64,000 nucleotides of DNA from Sphaerimonospora cavernae (lineage in GTDB: Bacteria > Actinomycetota > Actinomycetes > Streptosporangiales > Streptosporangiaceae): NCBI RefSeq assembly GCF_042435035.1, contig NZ_JBHMQT010000009.1, positions 124,001 to 188,000 of the forward strand, read 5' to 3'. Shown here piece by piece: positions 35,192 to 42,842 of the stretch. Each line of letters starts with the position of its first letter. Position 1 is the stretch's first letter. The notes beneath the pieces are model-generated. The model made no database searches. It had not been told where the DNA came from and saw only the letters and a program-made list of their open reading frames with translations. A program made the position numbers and the translations under genes.

Positions 35192-37131
35192 TCGTACGGG
35201 CCTACGCCACCGCGACCTCCTGCCCGCAGGGGGCCTCACTCGGCTTCGTCCTCGACCGGGGGGCGCCTGTGGTGGTGACCGACGCCACCGACGACCGGGT
35301 GGTGTTCGAAGGCATCGCGTCCGCACCACGGTGGGAACTGGACATCCCCGCCGATTGGCGCAGTTCGCTGTATCGCGCCCGCTTCGGTCCCGAGGTGCCG
35401 TGGCCCCGCACGCTGCCCGGGAACGCGCCGTGCCCGGACAACGAGGTTTACTTCGTGGTACGGCAGGCGGTTCCCAGCTCGCCGGTGCTGCTGAGCGTCC
35501 CGTTCACCACCTGGCAGGCGTACAACCGGGCCGGTGAACCCGGCCAGAGCATCTACTGGACCGAGTCGGCCACCCGGGCCGCGCGCGTTACCTTCGACCG
35601 GCCCGGCGGCGGACCTTCCCCGGAACGCTGGGAGGAGGGGCTGACGCGCTGGCTGCGCCGCACCGGCTACGACGTCGCCTGGTGCTCCAACCTCGACCTG
35701 CACGACGGCCTGGACCTGCTGTCCCAGCACCGCATGCTGATCGTCAACGGGCACGACGAGTACTGGTCGATGGGGATGCGGGACGCCGTGGAGGAGTTCG
35801 TACGGCGCGGCGGCAACGTCGCGTTCTTCTCCGGCAACACCTGCTGGTGGCAGATCAGGTTCGAAGACGGCGGCCGCACCATGGTCTGCTACCGGGACGC
35901 GGTTTCCGACCCGATGGCCGCCTCCGCCGGAACCGCATCGGATGGGGCAGCGGTCGACCCGCGCCTGACGACCGTCGAATGGTCGGCGGCGCCGGTGAAT
36001 CGCCCGGAGAACACGTTGACCGGGGTGAGTTTCCGCGCGGGCGCCGGAGCCTGGGGACCGTACATGCCGCGGATGCTGGAGGAGTCCTACAGCACGCGTT
36101 TCGCGGCCCACTGGGTGTTCGAGGGGACGGGGCTGACCGACGGCGACAAGTTCGGCCAGGGCTGCCTGGGCTATGAGACGGACGCCGCCGAATTCACGGA
36201 GGTGGCGGGGGTGCCCCGGGTGACCGGACGCGACGGCACCCCGTCGTCGTTCGTCGTCCTCGCCACCGCCGACCTTCGGCACTGGAACTCGTACGGCCAG
36301 GGCGGCATGGCCACCATGGGCGTGTTCACCAGCGGCCTCGGGACCGTCTTCACGGCGGCCACGGTGAACTGGGGCAACGGAATGGATGACCCGGTGGTCG
36401 ACCGGATCACCCGCAACGTGATCGATCGGCTGTCGTCCGCGGACGGCAGACACTGGGACGTGATCGGCCCGACCTCCGACCTGCTGGCGCTCGCGGTGCT
36501 CGGCCGGACGCTGTACGCGGTGAGCGCCGACGGCATGCTGCTGGCACGGGAGTTGTGCGGCCAGAACCTGCCCTGGCAGCCGGTCGGCCCGGCCGACGGC
36601 GTACGTGGACTGGCCGTGCCGCGTGAGGCCGCCAACGGCGTGCCCCTCGGCCTGTACGGCGTGACGCCCGAGGGGAGGCTTCTCCGTCTCGAGGAGTCGC
36701 GGTGGCGGGAGGCCGGTCCCGCGCCCGAGTCCGCGATCGGCCTGGCCGTGGCCGACTGCACGTTCTGGGCGGCCACCTCATCTGGCGAGCTGTGGCGACA
36801 GGTTTTCGGCACCGGTACGTGGGAGCCCGCCGGTTCGTCGGGCGGCGCGGTCGCCCTCGGCGGGATGAACGGCAGGCTTTTCGCCCTGGACTCCGATGGG
36901 CGCCTGTCGACCCGGCTTCCCCCCGCCCCGTTCGAAGGGGGCACGGCCGAAGAGGGCACGGCCGAAGGGGGCGCGGCCGAAGGGGGCGCGGACGAAGAGG
37001 CCGGGATCGTGGGAGTTGGAACCGGATGGGAGCCGCACGCTGACGTGGTGCCGGGCAGCACGTGCACCGCCCATTCCGGGCTGTTCATCGCCGCCGGTCG
37101 TGGCGTTCCGCTCCGCTGGCGACCAATCTGA
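35188..37131 (+). CDS. N,N-dimethylformamidase beta-subunit-like protein with C-terminal propeller-like repeats
   Basis: A 647-residue protein. A short beta-rich N-terminal domain (about 1-95) is followed by a DMFA2_C-like domain (about 98-440) with the motifs SVPFTTWQAYNR, WCSNLDLHDG, NGHDEYWS and FFSGNTCWW. The last 190 residues are repeated WxxxG/LYAV-type segments like a lectin or beta-propeller, with an acidic Gly/Glu/Ala-rich insert (GGTAEEGTAEGG). The characterised family member is an iron amidohydrolase with Tyr/Tyr/Glu ligands; whether this protein keeps them needs an alignment. No DMFase small subunit is present. ATG overlaps the previous stop (ATGA). In this operon it could hydrolyse an amide or handle the peptide product; the role is unknown. 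Confidence 0.75.
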   Translation: MIVRAYATATSCPQGASLGFVLDRGAPVVVTDATDDRVVFEGIASAPRWELDIPADWRSSLYRARFGPEVPWPRTLPGNAPCPDNEVYFVVRQAVPSSPVLLSVPFTTWQAYNRAGEPGQSIYWTESATRAARVTFDRPGGGPSPERWEEGLTRWLRRTGYDVAWCSNLDLHDGLDLLSQHRMLIVNGHDEYWSMGMRDAVEEFVRRGGNVAFFSGNTCWWQIRFEDGGRTMVCYRDAVSDPMAASAGTASDGAAVDPRLTTVEWSAAPVNRPENTLTGVSFRAGAGAWGPYMPRMLEESYSTRFAAHWVFEGTGLTDGDKFGQGCLGYETDAAEFTEVAGVPRVTGRDGTPSSFVVLATADLRHWNSYGQGGMATMGVFTSGLGTVFTAATVNWGNGMDDPVVDRITRNVIDRLSSADGRHWDVIGPTSDLLALAVLGRTLYAVSADGMLLARELCGQNLPWQPVGPADGVRGLAVPREAANGVPLGLYGVTPEGRLLRLEESRWREAGPAPESAIGLAVADCTFWAATSSGELWRQVFGTGTWEPAGSSGGAVALGGMNGRLFALDSDGRLSTRLPPAPFEGGTAEEGTAEGGAAEGGADEEAGIVGVGTGWEPHADVVPGSTCTAHSGLFIAAGRGVPLRWRPI

Positions 37132-37186
37132 TCGGGGTGATGCTCGCCTGTCTGGGTCGGCTGCCGATCAGCGGCCCATGACCGCT

Positions 37187-38152
37187 CTAGCCGGTGATTC
37201 GGATGACGCGTTTTCCGCGGACGCCGCCCGCCTCCAGTGCGCGATGCGCCGTGGCGATATCAGCGAGCGGATGCACCGCGTCCACGACCGGTCGCAGCGC
37301 TCCGCGCTCCACATATTCGGTCAGGTCGGCGAAGAGCCGATGGGTGGGGCGGCCGCTGAAGAACCGTACGCGTCGCGATCCGAACGCGGTGGTCGCGAGG
37401 ATGTATGAGATTGAGGGGACCGCGTGGTCGATGTCGAAGGCGATGGACACCATGCGACCTCCGGGTGCCAGGAGCCGTCGGTAGGCGCTGAGCTCGGTGC
37501 CGACAGTGTCGAGAACCACATCGAACGGGCCGAGGTCGGCCGCGCCGGTGGTCGCGTAGTCGAAGGCTTCGTCGGCGCCGAGTTCCCGTACGAGGTCGAG
37601 GTTCGCGGCCCGGGCGAGTGCGGTGACACGCGCGCCGTATGCCCGGCCGAGCTGGACGGCGATATTGCCGACTCCGCCGCTCGCACCGCGTACGAGCAGT
37701 CGCTCACCCGGCTTGAGCCGGGCCTTGTCCCGCAGCGCGGTGATCGCTGTTGTGCCCACGGGCAGGGCTGCGGCCTCGACCAGGTCGAGCCCGGCCGGGG
37801 CGAGGGCGAACTGCCGGGGACGTACGGCCACGAACTCGGCGGCGCTTCCGAAAGTCCGTGACATCACTCCCCATACCCGGTCGCCAAGTGCGAGGCCGGG
37901 CATGGCAGAGCCCAGGGCGGCGACTTCGCCGGTGAAGTCGATCCCGATGCGCTTCGGGAAACCCCGTCCCGTCAGCCCCGTCACGAGCCGCACCCGACCC
38001 GCCCGGCCGAGGAGTTCTCCTCCGTTCACGCTGGTGGCATGGACGCGCACCAGCACCTCGCCCGGTCCGGCGACCGGCTTCGGCACCGTTCCCTCGTACA
38101 GAACCTCCGGCGGGCCGTACCTGTCGTACAGCGCCGCGCGCATCTCACTCAT
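37187..38152 (-). CDS. NADPH-dependent quinone-type oxidoreductase (MDR family, zinc-free)
   Basis: A 321-residue medium-chain dehydrogenase/reductase with an N-terminal GroES-like domain (MRAALYDRYGPPEVLYEG, GDRVWGVMS). The nucleotide-binding domain has the motif LLVRGASGGVGNIAVQLGRA. Zinc-binding cysteines of true alcohol dehydrogenases are absent, as in quinone oxidoreductases. It reduces a small quinone or enone with NADPH; the substrate is unknown. It is divergent from a TetR gene with 59 bp between, so is probably the repressor's target. Start codons at 38170 (GTG), 38152 and 38143 are possible; 38152 is chosen. Confidence 0.88.
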   Translation of the reverse strand: MSEMRAALYDRYGPPEVLYEGTVPKPVAGPGEVLVRVHATSVNGGELLGRAGRVRLVTGLTGRGFPKRIGIDFTGEVAALGSAMPGLALGDRVWGVMSRTFGSAAEFVAVRPRQFALAPAGLDLVEAAALPVGTTAITALRDKARLKPGERLLVRGASGGVGNIAVQLGRAYGARVTALARAANLDLVRELGADEAFDYATTGAADLGPFDVVLDTVGTELSAYRRLLAPGGRMVSIAFDIDHAVPSISYILATTAFGSRRVRFFSGRPTHRLFADLTEYVERGALRPVVDAVHPLADIATAHRALEAGGVRGKRVIRITG

Positions 38153-38211
38153 GTCTTGCAGGCTAATCACATAAACGGAGAGGCGCTTCCACTTAGGCTA
38201 ATGTGAGAAAT
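38153..38211. promoter_or_regulatory. Divergent promoter/operator between oxidoreductase and TetR gene
   Basis: A short AT-richer region with the direct repeat AGGCTAAT (38159-38166 and 38194-38201). The imperfect palindrome AAACGGAGAGGCGCTTCC lies between the two copies. TetR-type repressors commonly bind such sites in a shared promoter. Assignment is by position and symmetry only. Confidence 0.4.
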
Positions 38212-38961
38212 ATGCCAGCGAATTCCTCTCGGTTGTCGCATGCCGCCGCGCCCGCCGGACCGACGGGGCTGCGCGCGGACGCGAGGCACAACCGCGAGCG
38301 CATCCTCCAAGCCGCCCGCGAGGCGTTCGCCGAGCTCGGGATCGACGTGCCGATGGCCGCGATAGCCCGCCGGGCCGGGGTCGGTGTGGCCACGCTCTAC
38401 CGGCGCTTTCCCACCCGGGAGTCGCTGGTCACGGAAGTGTTCGCCGATCAGTTCGCCGCATGCGCGAAGATCTTCGATGACGCTCTCGCCGACCCCGACG
38501 CATGGCGGGGCTTCCGTACGGTGATCGAGAGGGTCTGTGCCATGCAGGTCGTGGATCGGGGGTTCACCGCGGCGTTTCTGACGGCCTTCCCCGGCGCGAT
38601 CGACTACGAACGGGAGCGCACGCGCGCCGAGCGCGGGCTGACCGAGTTGACGCGGCGGGCCAAGGCGGCCGGGAGGCTGCGCGCCGACTTCGAACTGGCG
38701 GACCTCACGCTCGTTCTCATGGCCAACTGCGGCATCGCGGCCGGTCCCACAGACACTGCGCCGGCCGCCTCTCGCCGGCTCGTCGCCTATCTGCTCCGGT
38801 CCTTTCAGGCCGATCACGCCGACCCGGCCGATCCTCTGCCACCGCCGCCCCCGCTCGGCCTGGACCATCCCGACAGGCTGAGTCACGAGCGGGCGTCCCG
38901 TGCTGTGCGCGGACACGGGACGCCCGCAGGCGGTGACTCGGTGATCTACCGGGTCGATTGA
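38212..38961 (+). CDS. TetR family transcriptional regulator
   Basis: A 249-residue repressor. The helix-turn-helix lies at about 30-75 (NRERILQAAREAFAELGIDV, AGVGVATLYRRFPTRESL). The ligand domain includes CAMQVVDRGFTAAFLTAFPG, a pattern common in TetR proteins next to oxidoreductase genes. The Pro-rich tail after about residue 210 is not conserved in the family. The start chosen is ATG 38212; GTG 38203 three codons earlier is possible. The likely target is the divergent oxidoreductase gene and itself. It is convergent with the LPMO gene, 7 bp apart. Confidence 0.9.
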   Translation: MPANSSRLSHAAAPAGPTGLRADARHNRERILQAAREAFAELGIDVPMAAIARRAGVGVATLYRRFPTRESLVTEVFADQFAACAKIFDDALADPDAWRGFRTVIERVCAMQVVDRGFTAAFLTAFPGAIDYERERTRAERGLTELTRRAKAAGRLRADFELADLTLVLMANCGIAAGPTDTAPAASRRLVAYLLRSFQADHADPADPLPPPPPLGLDHPDRLSHERASRAVRGHGTPAGGDSVIYRVD

Positions 38962-38968
38962 GGAAAGG

Positions 38969-39742
38969 TCAGACGGCCTGCCAGAGCGCCGGGACGTTCG
39001 GCGGCTCCCAGCCGGTCAGCGCGGTGTGCCCCTGGACGCACCGGTAGGTGCGGCCACTGTAGGTGACCAGGTCGCCGGCCTTGTAGGGCGTGCCGGCGGT
39101 CCAGGCGCCGCCGGGGGTCGTCGGAGGAGTCGGCGTGGGCGTCGGGGTCGGCCTCGGCGTGGGGCTCGGGGTCGGAGTCGGGGTCGGGGTGGGAGTCGGC
39201 CTCGGGGTCGGCGTGGGGGTGCCCGGGCCGCCGGGGCCGACCTGGAGGTCGACGCAGTTGTAGAAGGCCATCGCCGTGTCGGCGATGTTCCAGATGGCGA
39301 GCAGCTTGATCCGGCCGGTCCTGCCGCCCAGGTCCACCGTGTGCGAGACGGTGGAGCCGGGGAGCTTGCCGCGGTCGTTGAACTGGGCGATCCGCTCGTT
39401 GCCGACGTAGTAGTCCCACGTGCTGGTGGAGTGCCGGGCTTCGATCCGCCACTGGAAGTTCACCACGTTGCCGACCGTGGTGACCGGCCACGGCTTGCTG
39501 TCGTCGTCGAGCGGAGACCACCGGGCATCGCCGGCGCTGCAGTTGCGCTGACCCTTGGGCCCTTCGACGCTGGCCGGCTCCCAGATGATCTGCCCGCAGT
39601 TGGGGACCTTGCCCATGGCGCACCAGGCCTGCCTGCTCGGCGGGTCCGAGATGTAGCCGTGGGCCGAAGCGGGTGAGGCCATGACCACCACTGATGTGGC
39701 GGCGACGGCGAGTCCCGCCAGGGGCGCGAACAGTTTGCGCAT
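38969..39742 (-). CDS. Secreted AA10 lytic polysaccharide monooxygenase with CBM5/12
   Basis: Copper enzyme that oxidatively cleaves chitin or cellulose, secreted. The 257-residue precursor has a signal peptide ending ASPASA, so His28 (HGYISDPPSRQAWC) becomes the N-terminal copper ligand. The second His of the copper brace is probably H104 (IEARHSTSTWDYY). AFYNCVD near the end of the domain supplies the axial aromatic residue. A Pro/Thr repeat linker (PTPTPTP) leads to a C-terminal chitin-binding module (GAWTAGTPYKAGDLVTYSGR, GWEPPNVPALW). GAAGGAAG precedes the ATG. The upstream palindrome at 39783-39795 is likely its operator. Confidence 0.95.
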   Translation of the reverse strand: MRKLFAPLAGLAVAATSVVVMASPASAHGYISDPPSRQAWCAMGKVPNCGQIIWEPASVEGPKGQRNCSAGDARWSPLDDDSKPWPVTTVGNVVNFQWRIEARHSTSTWDYYVGNERIAQFNDRGKLPGSTVSHTVDLGGRTGRIKLLAIWNIADTAMAFYNCVDLQVGPGGPGTPTPTPRPTPTPTPTPTPSPTPRPTPTPTPTPPTTPGGAWTAGTPYKAGDLVTYSGRTYRCVQGHTALTGWEPPNVPALWQAV

Positions 39743-39782
39743 GTCGTGCTTCCTTCGCTGGGGGGTAGTGAGGTCAATATAA

Positions 39783-39795
39783 AGGAAAGTTTCCT
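39783..39795. promoter_or_regulatory. Candidate operator of the LPMO gene, shared with the NRPS promoter
   Basis: A perfect inverted repeat, AGGAAA-G-TTTCCT, 41-53 bp upstream of the LPMO start. Read on the minus strand it is AGGAAACTTTCCT, identical to the core of the 27204-27224 palindrome. Its position near the promoter of a polysaccharide-degrading enzyme suggests a carbohydrate-responsive regulator; the protein is unknown. Confidence 0.6.
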
Positions 39796-40205
39796 AACAA
39801 AAAACCCTCTGTCAGGCCCTGGTATGGATCTCTGTCAGCGTGATGGCTTCATGGCCGGTCACGAGGGTCTGCCGTCGGGCCGGCTCTTTCGCCCCGTCCC
39901 CCACGAGGTCGCACGGGCGCGCGCGGCGCCTCGGGGACGCGGCGCCGGGCAGCGCACTCACCGCCCATGCGGGGTTCCTCGCCGCCGCCGGCCGCGGTAT
40001 CCCCGCCGCCGGCGGCAGGTCTGATCGGTCGGCGGCTCGAAAGCAACCTCAGTCTCCCCTGCCCGCCAAGAGCCCAGAAAGAGCGTGCTGGAGGATCTTT
40101 GGGACATGCCTACGGTAAGTCACTTCCTGGGATGTCAGTGGAAACACTTGCATCAAGTGGCCTAGACGCGCCGGGACAGCACGATTAAGGATCGGAATAT
40201 GGCCG

Positions 40206-40243
40206 CTCGGGGGTGATTGCGCCCGAGAAATTCACCCCCTTTT
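40206..40243 (+). promoter_or_regulatory. Two mutually exclusive hairpins, candidate attenuator in a leader
   Basis: GGGGGTGA (40209-40216) pairs with TCACCCCC (40232-40239) and is followed by TTTT, like an intrinsic terminator. CTCGGG (40206-40211) pairs instead with CCCGAG (40222-40227) and would prevent it. Such a pair about 130 bases before a gene is the layout of an attenuator or riboswitch expression platform. I recognise no known aptamer upstream. Confidence 0.4.
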
Positions 40244-40371
40244 GTCCCGATCAATCATTTTCGCCATTATGGCGACGGGAGAGTGGGGTGGAAACTCCTC
40301 GGCCATTCCAGGGCCCAGGAAAACCTGGCGTCCTGACCTGCCTGAGCCCGACCCGGGCCAAAGGAGGGAAC

Positions 40372-41031
40372 ATGCATCGGAAATCCAGTCGACTCGCCCT
40401 GGCTCTCTGCGCCTCTACGCTGGCGGCCGGCGGCGTCGCGCTGCTGAGCGGACCCGCCTTCGCCGCGACCAGCGGGTGGGAAGACTGCGCCGAAGTCGCC
40501 GAGTCGTCCTACTCGGCTTCCGAGATCGCGCTGCCGCTCTCGGCGGCGTCCCAGCTGTCCGAGGTGTCCACGGTCTCCATGCCGGTCATCTCACAGCAGG
40601 TCATCTCACAGCCGGTCGTCGCGCAGCCGGTGCTCGCACAGCGGGTCATCTCGCAGCCCGTGATCGCGCAGCCGGTCCTCTCCGAGCCGATGAGTGTCTC
40701 GGTCAGCTTCCAGCCCGAGTTCTCAAGCCCGCGGTACTTCCAGAGCGAACGGTTCGTGAGCGAGCCGATCTCGTTCCAGTACCGCAGCGCGCGGTTCTCG
40801 AGCGAACTCCTGCCGTCGCGGTTCGAGCGCGGCGAGCAGAGCCCGCTCGGCGCCCAGGAGCAGGTCGAGGCCGAGGCGAGCCAGGCGAAGTCCCGCATCC
40901 AGCACCACGCGAACGTGGCCAAGGCACGCATCAACCGTGAGGTGCGGAAGTCCGAGCGTCGCATCACAGGCGAGACACAGAGGAGCGAGAGCAGGATGGC
41001 GGAGGCGTCCTGGCTGTCCGACTGCTGCTAG
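40372..41031 (+). CDS. Secreted repeat protein of unknown function
   Basis: A 219-residue exported protein I do not recognise. The signal peptide (about 1-32, LALALCASTLAAGGVALLSG, cleavage near AFAA) is followed by a Ser/Val/Gln/Pro-rich stretch with tandem VISQPV, VIAQPVL and VVAQPVLAQ units (about 65-105). Next comes an aromatic/Ser/Arg region (FQPEFSSPRYFQSERF). A charged, probably helical C-terminus ends in DCC. A cysteine pair is possible with the N-terminal DCAE Cys. The AAGGAGGGAAC ribosome binding site fixes the ATG. A strong hairpin follows the stop. A surface or cell-wall role is a guess. Confidence 0.75.
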   Translation: MHRKSSRLALALCASTLAAGGVALLSGPAFAATSGWEDCAEVAESSYSASEIALPLSAASQLSEVSTVSMPVISQQVISQPVVAQPVLAQRVISQPVIAQPVLSEPMSVSVSFQPEFSSPRYFQSERFVSEPISFQYRSARFSSELLPSRFERGEQSPLGAQEQVEAEASQAKSRIQHHANVAKARINREVRKSERRITGETQRSESRMAEASWLSDCC

Positions 41032-41413
41032 GGACCCGACCCAGGGACCCGGCCGTCCGTTCAGGTGGCCCCGTGCTTCGGCGCGGGGCCACTCGCGGTT
41101 CCGGAACGTTCCCGCGCCTGCGTCGTCGCATTCGATACCTCTCTGAGCTGCGGGGAAACCAATACGTGGCGGTTAGGTAATCGATGTCCCCGCTGGCCAG
41201 GCGTAACGTGCTTTTCCGCGGATCGGTTGATTGCGGGGCGTCTCGGCGGGACGCGGATCCGGTTTGCTCGATCGCGGCGATGCTTGCACCATGGGCGTGG
41301 CTCACCTGGAAGAATCGGCGGGACCGCTAGGGTGATTACTTGAATTGGCTTAACCGGATCGAGAGTAAGACGAAACCGCGCCAGCCGGGGGGATCGGCGC
41401 GAGCGGAGGCGTG
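41032..41413. other. 382-bp gene-free region before the conjugation-like operon
   Basis: It contains the terminator of the secreted-protein gene near its left end. Presumably the promoter of the seven-gene operon lies in its less GC-rich right half (about 41300-41370). GCGGGGA and TCCCCGC about 36 bases apart near 41150-41200 could form a further hairpin. No gene is credible. Confidence 0.5.
41065..41092 (+). terminator. Strong hairpin with TTCG loop after the secreted-protein gene
   Basis: GTGGCCCCGTGC and GCGCGGGGCCAC form a 12-bp stem with a single G-T wobble around the stable TTCG tetraloop, 33 bases after the stop codon. There is no T-tract, as is usual in high-GC actinomycetes. Confidence 0.7.
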
Positions 41414-42430
41414 ATGGCTCGCAGGTCAAACGTCCAGCAGGATCCGCGGATCGCTGGCGACCCCGAGCCGTACCCTCCGGAGGGCCCTGACGAGGTGACC
41501 ACCGGCCGGAGCGTCTCCGCCCGGCGCGGAGGCGGGTGGAGCGGCGGCGGAGGCCGCTGGCTCGTCTGGATCGGCCGCGTCGTCCTCTGGGCTCTGATCA
41601 TCGTGATCGTCGTCAACGGCGTCCGTGCCCCGTTCGAACGGCTGAGCCAGGGCGGTGACCCGACGACCACCAGTAGCCCGAGCGACCTGGGATTCCCGGT
41701 CACCGAGGCGTCCGCGTTCGCCAACCAGTTCGCCGCCGTCTACATGAACTACGACGCCGCCAATCCCCAGCAGCGAGCGGAGCGGTTGAAGTCGTTCCTC
41801 CCCGAGGACGAGGATGACAAGCAGTTCGGCTGGAACGGATATGGACGGATGTCCGCCGGGGCGTTCCAGTTCGCCGGAATCAGCGTGATCGACGCGCACA
41901 ACGCTCGCGTCACCGTGTCGTACCAGTCCGGCAGCAGGCGCGGGCTGCTCTCCGTGCCCGTCTATTACGACGGCACCGGGTTCGTCGTGTCGGAGAAGCC
42001 GGCGTTGCTGCCGGAGGCGGCTCCGGCCGGTCTGCCCCCGATCTCCGATCCCGACCGCGACTCCGCCGCCGAGGCCGAGCTGCGCCCCCAGCTTGAGGGT
42101 TTCTTCAAGGCGTACGCCGCGGGCAACCAGGTGGATCTGCAGCGCTATGTCGCCAACGGGGTGACGATAGAGGGCTTCGACGGGGAGTTCACACTCACCC
42201 AGTTGAAGGACGTGATCGTGCCGCCGGGTGAGGCGAACAGCAGGGACGTCACCGCCGTCGTCGTGTGGGAGGTCGCCTCGGGTGGTGCGGCTCCGACGCA
42301 GACCCCGTCCATCGACGACCCGACGCGACAGCCGGGCGGACTCGAGCAGGCCTACCGGCTCACCATCGAGAAGCAGGGTGACAAGTGGTTCGTCAGGGAC
42401 GTCCAGGGCGCGAAGCGGCCCGCGGGGTGA
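41414..42430 (+). CDS. TcpC-like conjugal transfer membrane protein
   Basis: A 338-residue protein. A Gly/Arg-rich cytoplasmic N-terminus, one membrane helix (about 48-70, WLVWIGRVVLWALIIVIVVN) and a large extracytoplasmic region with two NTF2-like halves (ANQFAAVYMNYDAANPQQRA; LEGFFKAYAAGNQVDLQRYV) form the TcpC/VirB8-like fold of Gram-positive conjugation systems. Such proteins scaffold the transfer channel. GGAGG four bases before ATG 41414 makes it preferable to the GTG three bases earlier. It is first gene of the operon. Confidence 0.85.
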   Translation: MARRSNVQQDPRIAGDPEPYPPEGPDEVTTGRSVSARRGGGWSGGGGRWLVWIGRVVLWALIIVIVVNGVRAPFERLSQGGDPTTTSSPSDLGFPVTEASAFANQFAAVYMNYDAANPQQRAERLKSFLPEDEDDKQFGWNGYGRMSAGAFQFAGISVIDAHNARVTVSYQSGSRRGLLSVPVYYDGTGFVVSEKPALLPEAAPAGLPPISDPDRDSAAEAELRPQLEGFFKAYAAGNQVDLQRYVANGVTIEGFDGEFTLTQLKDVIVPPGEANSRDVTAVVVWEVASGGAAPTQTPSIDDPTRQPGGLEQAYRLTIEKQGDKWFVRDVQGAKRPAG

Positions 42431-42480
42431 CGCATGCCCGATCATGTCATCGCTGATCCATACCCCCGGGAGGGCGAGAA

Positions 42481-42813
42481 TTGATTGTGAAGACCATGGT
42501 GGACAGTTTCATCGATGGAATCGTCGGTTCCGGTAGCTTCGGTGGCAGTGTCCACGATCTGGCCGTCGCGCCTTCCCCCGAACCGACGACGGGCATCAAC
42601 ACCGCGGGGCTGGCGGATTTCCTCCGGACTTTCTTCGCCCCGCTCTTCCTCGCCGTCGTCTCCGTAGTGGCGATCTTCTTTCTCTTCACCCGCGAGATCA
42701 CCAGATTTATGCAGTTCATCATCTTGGCGATCGCAATCGGCGTGATCTTCTATGTGCCCAACATCATCGAGGTGACGGCCAAGGCCATCGCGGGCGCACT
42801 CGGCATCAAGTGA
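42481..42813 (+). CDS. Small membrane protein of the conjugation-like operon
   Basis: A 110-residue protein with two predicted helices (about 52-70, FFAPLFLAVVSVVAIFFLFT; about 76-100, FMQFIILAIAIGVIFYVPNI). The Ser/Gly/Asp N-terminus precedes them. The topology fits a TcpD or VirB2/B3-like channel component, inferred from its size and position between TcpC- and TcpE-like genes. The start is TTG at 42481 with GGGAGGG seven bases upstream; GTG 42487 and ATG 42496 are alternatives. Confidence 0.75.
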   Translation: MIVKTMVDSFIDGIVGSGSFGGSVHDLAVAPSPEPTTGINTAGLADFLRTFFAPLFLAVVSVVAIFFLFTREITRFMQFIILAIAIGVIFYVPNIIEVTAKAIAGALGIK

Positions 42814-42842
42814 CCGAGTGATCGGGCGGAGAGGAGGATCGG

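Larger units (their letters stand above)
39743..40371. other. 629-bp gene-free region between LPMO and secreted protein genes
   Basis: No credible gene on either strand. It holds the LPMO promoter with its palindrome (39783-39795). It also holds a long, probably transcribed leader for the plus-strand secreted protein, with competing hairpins at 40206-40243 and a strong AAGGAGGG ribosome binding site at 40361-40368. The middle (39840-40200) shows nothing I recognise. Confidence 0.6.

Noticed and set aside
39840..40130. Small plus-strand open frames in the LPMO/secreted-protein gap as genes
   Set aside because: No ribosome binding site, no conserved motif, and composition is like random GC-rich DNA.
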